A stretch of DNA of 64,000 bases from Cylicocyclus nassatus (taxonomy: Eukaryota > Nematoda > Chromadorea > Rhabditida > Strongylidae), in contig CATQJL010000001.1 of the NCBI GenBank assembly GCA_958299035.1, positions 50,780,461 through 50,844,460 on the forward strand, written 5' to 3'. The notes under the pieces were generated by a model. The model searched no databases. It was not told where the DNA came from and worked only from the letters and a program-made list of their open reading frames with translations. Positions 12,490 through 23,700 of this stretch are shown one piece after another (position 1 is the first letter of the stretch; the number at the start of each line of letters is the position of its first letter). The position numbers and the translations under genes are program-made.

Positions 12490-14750
12490 AACCGTGTGTA
12501 AGTATGTGGAGTGCAGAACAATTCCTATCTCGTGTTTCTCAAAGTGTCATGCTTCAAGACCGTTTTATAATCGCAATGAAACACTCTTTGAATTGTTTTC
12601 TGGAAGACTGTGAAATATCATACCGACCTTTGTTGTTCTGCAAGCGCTGCATCATCATTGGTCTTTTGTCATATTATTTTTTGCGGTATTTTCGCTTATA
12701 AAAAAGCCAACAAAACCGAGATGAAAAACAACGGCACAGAGTACAGAAACTAACATTACAATTTGTCATCTACCAAACATCGTTTGTATGCTAGTTATCA
12801 CTTAGAAGCGCTGCACCGTTGGTTAATGCCATAAGCAATTTTCTTTCAGTATGGGCGCATTTTTGCTTCGTCGAAATTCCAACCCTGTTGCAATTTTCCT
12901 CTGTTTGGGAAACTGTCAGTTCCACGAAAATGAATCTTTACTATGAAATATGTAATCAGCCGAAGTTGTACTAAACTCTGTCATTTTAAAGAACTGCAAG
13001 CACTTTTTCGTTTTCTTGCTAATTGTTTTGGTTTTTCATTGAAGTCTGGACAAAGGTCAATCTCGATCAAAGGTCGAACATAGTTTGTTTTGCATGCATT
13101 CTCATCAAACATCTCAAATTCGAAGCTTCTTCAAGATATTTCGGACATAGCGAAGCTTACGGAAAGTAAACTACACAACAATCAATATTTAGGTAAATTT
13201 TTGAATTTCTAAGTAAAAAGGAACGTTATATTCATATCATTCGCAGGAAAAGTGCTGTTTTGAATGAATTTCATTGTGATACATAGAGCCAGGTAGATGT
13301 TGCACAATGCCTTTTTGAGGAGTATCTCCTTGAAGTTCCCACCGCATCTTCGCAATGCATCCATTTTGGCAACCTATTGGTAACTATCATTCAAAATCTA
13401 TCTCCTCCTAACATACGGTAGTCAGTTGTTTCCTTTCTTTGTTACTAACAGTGAAGAACACAACAGGGGGCAAACATGGGTCAAGTGTATAGCCTAGAGT
13501 GTCTCTCACCTCATTAGTCAGCTAGTCATTAACGTGATTTCGCACTTCTCACAAACCCAAGCGTTTGTTTGCTGTTCGCAAAATGTCAGTAACTGATAAA
13601 TCACCCTTATCTTTCCCGCATATTCAAACGCCTAATCTTCGTTCTATCGGCTCCTCATAACTTACAACCTTTCATGTTGATTTCTGCCAGTCCACTTTCG
13701 TTCCCGACTTTTAGCACTTTCTTTGCTTAAATGTGGTTGTTTTGATTATTTCTCACTTTTCCTTAGAGTTGAAGACTTTTTATAGAATACCTTTGTATTT
13801 ACCACCTTCGCAATGGGCGTATCATCATAACAGTTGTTTTTGTTCCTTCCACTATCTTAAAGAACTGAAAAATTAGGCTGAAGCTATGAATAATGAACAG
13901 TGCTTCCATAAACCTAAAACACGAAGTAATTTGATTCTACTTCTGCTTGGTTCGAATTTTTACTATGCAGTATTTGACAGTATTGCATTGCGACTCTTTG
14001 CTACTTAGCAGAGGTAACTGTACTTCTTACTGACTCATAACTTCTTTTTTTTTCGAACTAGAAGCTCTGAAATTAGTATATCCGAGATTACTCCATTCAT
14101 GGCATCTCTGCTCTGCATGAAGAAAGAATGTTACATTTCGTTACGCAGAAATCAGCTAAAATTTGATTAATCTGATTCTTCTCGAATCCCAACTTATGAT
14201 TTCAAACAATTTTTTGGCTTCAAATCAATCGCTTTTTCTTTCATTGGTAGATTTCTTTTGCTGCATAGGCGAAGTGATATCACTGAAGTGCTAATAACTT
14301 CAAATACCGAGTTTTTTATGCAGTATCTCGAGCACCCCAAAATTTGCATCTTCAAGATCAGAATCTTAGCTATCAATTATCCGAACATACTTTCTCCTTT
14401 TATCTTTCAAAGTATTCATTCTTACGTCAATGCATGAGCTTTTTACGCGTTTTTTGCGAGCTCTTGTTTTTTTTTCAATAAAGAAAGACCGTCCTTCTCT
14501 TTCATACTTACGTTATAGAATTCTATAAATCTTGTCTCATAAGCAATTCTTTCTCTCATCTACTGCTGAAGACCTTCTTACTTCAATTATATGATTCTCA
14601 GTTCACCAACTATGCTAGACATGAGAGCTTTACGAGAGCCTTGCGAAGAAATTTGAGTCAAAGAGTTATACGGACAACATGAAAGCATTTTGTGACGCAG
14701 TTACATACATATGCAAATTTGCTTGAATTCCATTCCATTTCACGTTTTTC
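12490..14750. other. Intergenic, AT-rich; upstream region of the SLC22-type gene
   Basis: No ORF or repeat with support. Toward the right end the sequence becomes T/C-rich, as is common before nematode genes. The promoter of the transporter presumably lies here but no motif can be named. Confidence 0.45.
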
Positions 14751-14767
14751 TTTTTACAGCCGCGATC
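14751..14767 (+). promoter_or_regulatory. Splice acceptor just upstream of the transporter start (possible trans-splice site)
   Basis: TTTTTACAG ends at 14759, eight bases before the ATG at 14768. A short leader after a pyrimidine-rich acceptor is typical of spliced-leader addition in nematodes. An upstream cis exon is not excluded. Confidence 0.55.
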
Positions 14768-17700
14768 ATGGGCAAGTTACCAGAAGCTAAGAAGCCGTTG
14801 ATACCGCAAAATCTTGATGACATCGTTGTTCTGGGAAGGTATACGATGCTCGTGTGCCTTCTCACAGAGTTCGCCTTTCTCTCACAACTCTCTAATACAA
14901 TGTACATGGTCTATGCAGGTGCGTGCCAATCCACTCTTAGTGGCTTATCTTTTCTTGATTTGCTTGAACAAAGGTTTGAATGAACACGTGTGAGGCACGA
15001 GATAAATCTTTTTCATGTAGGAATAGGGATTGTTTTAGGTAAATTCATGAGTTTTCAAACAAAAATTTCTAATGCCCTTGTTTGAGTTTGATTTAGAACA
15101 ATCAAAAATTGAAAAAGGAAACTTAAACACATTGCTACTCGCACAGACCGATCAGCTGTGAACATGGTTCAAAAATCTTTGAAAAAATTGATTTTGAGAC
15201 TCTTCAGCATAATAGCAGAAAATGCAACAAAACGGATTTTTTTCAATCTGCTTGTTCGCCCAATCAATTAGCATCAATGCTAGACAGCGCATAATCTCTT
15301 TTTTCAAAAATAAATATATTATAACAGAGTCGTCGAGAATGGAGGAAATTACAAATCAAAAGCTCTGGTACGATACCTACACCTATAAACCATGTTTAAG
15401 TTTCACTCCTTTAGAATAGCAATGAAAATACTCTTTAGTCAAATATTGGATTTCGACAGAAAAAGCAGATTCCGTACTTGATTGTCGAGATGGTTTATCT
15501 ATGTCATAAAGTATTTTTAGGTTCTTCGCCTGCTATCAAAGGCTGCGGTAATATAACCTTCACGAGCATGGACGATGCATGCGAAAATCTTCACTTGTGT
15601 GAAGGGGTTCCGCTCAAGTTGGAAAGCCAATTTTACTCAGTTAATGAAGAGGTAATGTTTTCTTCGGGTGTTTTGAGGTTTTTTGCGTGCGAAGCAACGA
15701 AGTATGAAAAAATCATAATTACCTGGCCCGTTTGTTGATTTAGCTGCACGCGGTAGGTATAGCTCTTGGTGCTTATCGAAATGCTCAAATGTCAGTCCAT
15801 AAATCAGCATCGCGCTTTCACTAGTGATTAAAGGTGATAGGTCAGCTTGACAGATAGGGACAATGAGTAATCGCCGTTTTTGAATTGAAGACTTAAGCCA
15901 TTCGGATTGTTTCAAGACTTCGAACCATGAGGCTCATGATTTGAAAGACTAATAAAATAGATCAATGATAGCGATCAGTTGCTCTGCTTTGTACAAATAC
16001 ATCGACTCTACAGTGAACGACGCGATAAAATTTGAACAGCACATATTTTTGTATCCTTTGTTTTTGACGCATTTGTAAGTTGTAGTTTAGTTCAACTAGT
16101 CAATGCAAGCAGTCCTAGATTCTCTATATGGCAGAGAAAATAAACAAGTTTTATTCGGGTCATTGATTAGGGCACATCATTATGCTTACAATAGTAAAAA
16201 GTCATGTGACGCTTCAATAGCATGAGGCTTATCGTTTTCAACTTGTCTTTCCTTATTCTTTCAACTCAAATCCGATATTTATTTCATTCAGTAACCTATG
16301 TGCTTTTGCTGCAGATGAAATTCATATCGTAGTGCAAAATGTCCGACATGGAATTCTAGAAAAGAAATTGTAACCCTAGTTCAGTATTTTCCACCCTATC
16401 AGTTATAAAAGCCACATAAAAACTTATAGAAGATCTTTTTTAGTGGGGGATACATTGTGAGGACAGATATCTGGAACGGCGGAGCACTTCGTTACAAATG
16501 CTAGGCGTCATGATCGGATCTCTGACATCTGGACAGATCAGTTCATCGTTTGGACGGAAGAAGGTAGAATAAATACTGAAGATTATGTCATTAATTTTGA
16601 TAATATTATTTTAGCCACTGGTATTCTGTCTAGCTATGACTGGTATACTAAGTTTGGCCACGTACTTCGTTACTGATCTCCTCCAGTTCACTGCCATTCG
16701 TTTCGTATTGGGCCTTTTCACTGGAGGTCATTCAACGTTAGTTGTTTAATTTTTCGAAGCTCCAAAAAATTCTTAGATGTACCGTTTAAATGGCGCGAAT
16801 GTCAAAAAATAATCATTTACTATTTCCCGTCTCCTCATATCTAGCAAGCAACATTTATCACTGAGGCTTGACTAAAGGATTATAAGGAAGAGCGAATTGT
16901 TGCTGTCAAAATAAAGTAGAGAAATTTTTTCTTGTAGCGATTTTACTGCACTACGACCGACTGACCTTGTATGAGCCAGCCTTTTCCTTGTTAGGTATAA
17001 ACATGTAAATCAATGACAATCTCTTTCAGAGTAGTCGTAGTATATTTGCTGGAGAACATTCCCAAAAATTCGAGAATGTGGATAAACACCGCAATCTCAT
17101 ACTCTCCAAATGTGATCATCCTTGGAGTGGTCGCTTACTTCTCCCAACATTGGAGAGTATTAGCATTGGTGATAGCAGCACTTCACATTCCAGCAGTTGC
17201 ACTTATGCTGTGAGTCGTCCCTTTCGTCATACATTTTTTTAGTACAAGTAAAAAAATGATATGTTGCTACCGGTATAGGAAAAACTGTGGTTTTTACCAC
17301 TGACCAGAGAGCAGAGCTTCATAAAATGCAACTCTTTGAACAATGAACATTTTACAGATATCTCCATGAGAGTCCACGCTGGCTTGTGCAAAGGGGCCGC
17401 ATGGATGATGCTAGGCGGGTAATTTTAGACATTGCAAGCATAGATGCCGATAAAGCCAATATCGATGAGAAAAACCTTGACAAAATTCTGCAACTGGAGC
17501 ATGATGTTTGTTCCCAGCAAAACACATGTAGAGCGTATTTCGATCATATATTCAGAGGTTTGAAATAATGGGAAAGAAGAGACACACTTATTGGCACGTC
17601 TTCAGAAAGGCTCATCTCGCACTACCTTTGTGCCTTATCGCCTTCAGCTTGTAAGTTCTTTTCACAAATAAGGAAGCTTTCTACTTACACAATATTCGAT

Positions 17701-20700
17701 TTGAAAAATTCTACTCATTATTAAGAAAGTCTGCTGAGCAGTTGGAGCTATCCCAAACTGTGAGCTAGAGCACAAAAATAGCTTTTTGTCGTCGACTTGT
17801 GCGATCAGACTATATCTGAATGATAGACAGCAAACTATGTAAGATCTTCAAAATCGTTGACTAACAATATTAGGTTGATGGAAAACTTATATTTACAAAA
17901 TTCATGTTCACAAAGTTCAATTTTGTTCCTTAATCTGAACTGGCAGAGAAAATACGAAAATGTATTGTAGATCATTCGATAGAGCAAAGCAAGGTCTACA
18001 AGAAAGCTGGACAAATCTAAGTGAAGTTTGCGAGGAAAATGTCGGAAATTTTGGGTGCCCAAAAATCAGGTTTCCGTTTAAAAAGATCCTCGAACCTTTC
18101 ACTTGGTCAAGCACATACTATAACGTAGGATATCCATCTGTAAACTTGCCGTATTTTAATCGTAACTGGAAAATAGGGAATAAAAATGGGTTACAAATTC
18201 GATAATGTCGCTTTTTTGGGGATATTTATCGAAGACTAAAAATTTATTTTTATACATCCACAGGCTTTAGTATGGATATTTATGTCGGGGCAGTGCAGCA
18301 CTGATTTTGCTAAATCTGCCGAATTTTGTTTTCTCAACTTGTAGCCATTACAATACATATGCATAGCTGATGCCACAAGTGTAATTTTTTGTGAACAAGT
18401 TGGATGTTTGTAGCAATTTTTTCTGAAGAAAGATGTAATTTTTGCGCATTTGAAAATCTTTGGATTTTTTCCTAACTTTCCGCGTATTAAACTTTCTAAT
18501 ATTTGAACACGATCTTGCTTGGCTTGCTTTCCCTATCAAATGATACGTTCCATAGAATTTTTGTCCTTTTCTGCCGCTCAAGGATAAGGTGACATGCATT
18601 AATTATGCAACCTAATACTTCTTTTGCCCAAATTTTGTGCCTCCAAAAAATGCTCAGATAATATACTAAAAGATCAGCTTTTTACCAAGAGCGGGATGAA
18701 TTCGAAAGGCTCACTGATTTCCATAACTCGGCGGCGACTTCTCTCTATACTGATTTCCGACTATAAATGATATGCAATTTTTGAGTTATAGACCGAAGAA
18801 CTTTCATTTTTTTAAACCGGGTTGACAATCCTATGCCCCTTCCCGAGAATTACCCCTCCCCCGGATTCAAATACCATTCTGTAGAAGAGGCTTCAACTTA
18901 GATTTACAGTAGCGAGCGAATTACCTATCACTCTTCGTTACAGTAGGGTGACAGTAAGAACTTCCAGCAGTGGAACCACTGTGAAATATCCATCTGACAA
19001 TTTTTTTTAGAAATATGAAAAGTATGAAAAATGTGCGCTAATAATAAGGTTTTCGCGCATGCTGATTCCACTACACAACTCTTTATGAGTGTTCGGTGTT
19101 TTGACAGTGTAATTACAATTCCGACAATTGGAAATTAGGAAATGGAAATTCGGATATTACGTTTTACCTGGGACAACTCTGAAAAGATCACAGTAAAGTG
19201 GAAATTTCAAATCAGAAATCAGCGACTGACCGTGCAAAGTTTGTGCTGATTAAACATTTCTATGAAAAGTTATGATTTTTGAGCAAGCAATATAGAAAGG
19301 TAATTTTGAATTATTTTGGCATTTTTCTCGTAAATCGTAACATTTGATAGAGGCGTATGTCAATCAGCACAAGCTTGCCACAGTTAACAAGAGCAGGTAA
19401 TAGAACCTATAATACCAACTGCTCAGATTTTTATTGCATTCAAATTTTTTTGTGACCCTACACAGAAAAACTTGAATTCTGCCTTTTCTTCTATCGCTCC
19501 TATCCATGCAACAGATGATCACTAGTAAGCAGCTAAGATGTTATTACAAAAAGCATGACTTACTCTTCCATACAAAATTAAAAGCAGTCAACGGTTGGAA
19601 AAGTCAGAAGTTATGAATTTTTGAATTTGGTGCGAAAGAACTTTCGGGACGACCTAATATATAATACAACTCTTTTTATTTACAAATACTCCGAGATTTC
19701 AGTTTCGCGTCGATGATAGTGAACTACGCCAATATGTTCAATCTCGGAAGTCTTTCCGGATCCATTTATCTGAACTCGATACTTATTGGATCGTTGCGAT
19801 ACTCAATTAATCTGGCTTGCGGCTTACTCGACTATAAATTCCTTCGATTTGGACGTAAAATGGCGCACTTCGGATGCCAATTTCTCGTCGTAGCATCGTT
19901 GCTGATCACAGCAATAATTGTATACACAGGTGAATTTTACTGCACCTTGCAGAATCCTAATAATTCTCGCTATCCTATAGCTCTTACAAGGGAAGTTCAC
20001 TTAGTCGAAATGGAGATTCGGAAGGAGATCTACACCAATGGATAGAGCTTGAAAAGCTGATCTCAGATTACCTTCTATAGCTGCGATGCATTGTTCTAAG
20101 AAAAAGTCACGAGCTTTTCTAATGCCAAATTTTCGTGCATTTTGAGTCGCAAAATCAAGATAATCTCTATACAAAAATGTGCAAGCTCAAACCACCTAGT
20201 AAGCATTGTAGCTCTAATTCGATTTCATCCGAACGCTTTTGAGTGTTTTTCGATTATGTTGTTCATCCACAGGTCGTTTTCATTCCTAGATCACACTTCC
20301 ATTATGTATACAAAAAGCCCGATAACCTCCATCTAGAAAAACGCGTCGCGTCGGAAACTTTTTGGAAATTATCAATGTATAAAATGTAGAACGATGTTCT
20401 CAAATGTATCTTCAATATTTGCGATGCGTTGTTCGAGATGGAGGTTGTGGGCTTTTTTTGTATGTATAATGAAAGTGTGATCTATGAAGGAAATGGCGAC
20501 CTGTGGATAAACAACATGGTCGGAAAGCCCTCGAAAACGTTCAAATGAACTTGAAGTAGACCTAAAATGCTTACTAGGAGGTTTGTTTAAGCTTGCACAC
20601 TTTTGTGCAGAAATTATCATGATTTTGCGACTCAAAGTGCACGAATATTTGGCTTTAGAAAAGCTCCTAACTTTTTTCAGAACAGTGCATCGCAGATATA

Positions 20701-23700
20701 GAAGGTATATCTGAGGTCAGCGTTTTAAGTCCTATCCACTGGTATAGATCTCCTTCCAAATCGCCACTTCGACTAAGTGAACTTCCCTTGTTAGCATTTC
20801 CTAGAAGACCAATGTTTGGAATTTTGTCATCATTGACTTACAAGGGAAGCTTGTTTAGTCAAAGTGGCCTTTCTAAATAAGATGTATACCTTGTTAAAGG
20901 GCATAAAACGCTGATTCCAAAATTGCCTTCCTCATCTGCAGAACGTTTATGGACGGGGAGTTATGAGCGTTTTTTGCAGCCAAAAACTGAATATGCGTTT
21001 TGGGTAAAATGACCATTTGCTAAAATCTTATTAACCCTCAAACAATGCAGTTAAGTGTGGTATATTTTTTTATTTCAGAGTATTTTTTTGAATAAAATGC
21101 TCTGATGATTATCACTGCTCCATTGAGTCCTACTTGCACATCCAATTTTTTGCTTCAATAAGCTCTCACAACTCCTAGTCCATAAATATTCTGCAGATGA
21201 GGAAGCCAGGTTTGGAATCAGCATTTTATTCCCTTCAGTATGGTATGCATCCCAACCAAAAAGGCCACATTAACTGAACATGCATTCCTCGTTAGTCAAT
21301 GGTGGTCGAAAGCATTGCTTGACACACTCACTCAAACATATGGAAAGACTACTTTTCAGGCTGATTTCATAAGCTTGAACTTTGTGCAAATGCTCGCGGT
21401 TCTGTATACGCGTTGCCTATCAGTTAAAGTTTCGTCCACTTTTTGGAGTCCAAGCAAGTGGCGATTACGGGACTTGTCTGGACTCCAGAGGACGTGGAAA
21501 CTTTTATTGGGTGATAGGCAATGCGTATACAGAACCGCAAGCATTTGTACAAAGTTTAGGTTTAAGATCTCTACATAAATAGTAGCCTTTCCACATGTTT
21601 GGGTGAGTGTGTCAAGCAACTTGACATAGCCGCGATTGACTGAGCGTTGCATGCACTAACATCGCCGCGGGGAGGGGATCGCAGCTTAGAAGAAAGCTTT
21701 ATGTTTCGAAACTCCAGTTACCTGGATTTCACGTTGGGTACCTATTCGTAAGTATTTCCACTACCCTTCACTATGAACATGTTGAACAGGAGCGAGAAGC
21801 TGTACAAACCACATTTTCCAGCTTTTGCATGATCCCTGATGATCCCCGGCGCTTTTCTTTAAAGTCATTTTTCTTTCTCCGAAGTTAACGGAAAACCTCC
21901 AATGTTGTGCGTATTATCTAACCCAACAGTGCTAAGCATGTTGCTGATAAGAACAAACGATGTTTTGAAGTCATGAAATTTTCGATGATCCACAGGTCGA
22001 AATTTGAGGTTTACTGAAAAATTCGACTTTTCAAAAACTCATTTGTTCTCATCAGCAATATGCTTAACACTGTTGTGTTAGATGTTCAGTACAACTTTGG
22101 AAGGTTTTCGTCAACTTCGGAGAAAGAAAAATGACTTTGAAGAAAAGCGCCGGGGATCATCAGGGATCATACAAAAGCTGGAAAATGCGGTTCGTACGGC
22201 TTCTCGCTCCTGTTCAACATGTTCATAGTGAAGGGTAGTAGGAATACTTACGGATAGGTACACAACGTGAAATCCAGATATCTGGAGCTTCAGAATATGA
22301 AGCTTTCTTTTAAGCTGCAATCCCCTCCCCAGAGGGGAGGTTAGGGGGGTGGTGCAGGAGGAACCAAAGGGCTGCCGCCTGTATCCGCGGGAGATGATTA
22401 CGAGCGCGAGCGCTATGGAGAATATTTTGGCAAGAAACCAAGAAAACTTGGCAAGGACATTCTCTAGGAACAGATCTTCATAACTTTGCCTGGAGATGAC
22501 TTAGAAAAATTTGAAAAACAGATTTGTAATGCAGATTGGAAGGCGCATTCACTGAGCCCAAAAGTGAGTTAAAATTGGGAATTGTACTGGTAAGAAAATC
22601 CATCCTTATAGGAACTTCTTCTTTTGTGAATTTCGAACTTTCAAATTGTTGAAGACAGGGATTTTCATTCAAAATTTATTTCTTTGGGTAAAGGAATAGT
22701 TTGCCTTTTGAGTTAATGAACCAAAGCATTCGAAATATAATAAAAAATCTGGGCTTGTGTCAAGATGTACTATGCAGTTTGTCTCTAACTTCAAACCTAA
22801 TTCTAATTCTAAATTTTGACACTAGGGATTTCATAGGATTTGCTATTGAGAATGTCGGTAATCGTTTCGAAGCTGTACACAGTAGCAGAAGTTCATCACA
22901 TGCAACCTAGTTAACATTATTTTTGCCACTCCCTATTTTTAACTTCAAATCGAAATTTCATCAAAGAAAATCAGTTAAGTCTTCCACACAACATTGGACT
23001 TGGAATTCCTCAACTTTTGATAATGAATTTTGAACGCTCAGTCTTTGGTAAAATGAAACTCGTGTAACGAGACAGAGTTGTCTATCTATCCGGGCGTACT
23101 ACTGAAAAATGCGCATTTCAATACTGATTCCAAATCTGTCCTTCGTACATCTGGCAGCTAACTTCAAAAAGAGTTATAAGGATTTGTTTCTAATGGATGT
23201 CCTTGCCAAGTTTTCCTGGATCCTCGCCAAAATCTTACCCACAGCGCTCGCGCTCCTAATTGTCTCCTACGGCTACAGGCGGCATGCCTTTGGTTCCTCC
23301 TACACCGCATCCGGGAGGTTAGTGCATGCGGCCCTAAGACAACGATGTCAAAATTCCAAACATTAGTCTTCTAGGAAATGCTAAGAATGCTATAGGAAAA
23401 CAAGAATATATTGCAATATGTTGCAATAAATTCAGTCTGCTCCAAGAATGGGGTGTTGTGCTGAAGAAAGTACCATATTCTCTTCAGTTTTTGAGTAAAA
23501 TCTTTTTAGGTTATGCAGCAACATACAGTGAATTCATCAGGATATGTGTCCTTATAATCTGCGCTATGTCATCTCAGGTGAGCTCTTATACAATACCGCT
23601 CACAGAATGTGCAAAATTTCCGTGAATGTCGCAGAATTCCGGGAATTCCGCGAATGTTCGCGAAATTTCGGAAATTTCACGAAATTCCTGGAATTCCGCG

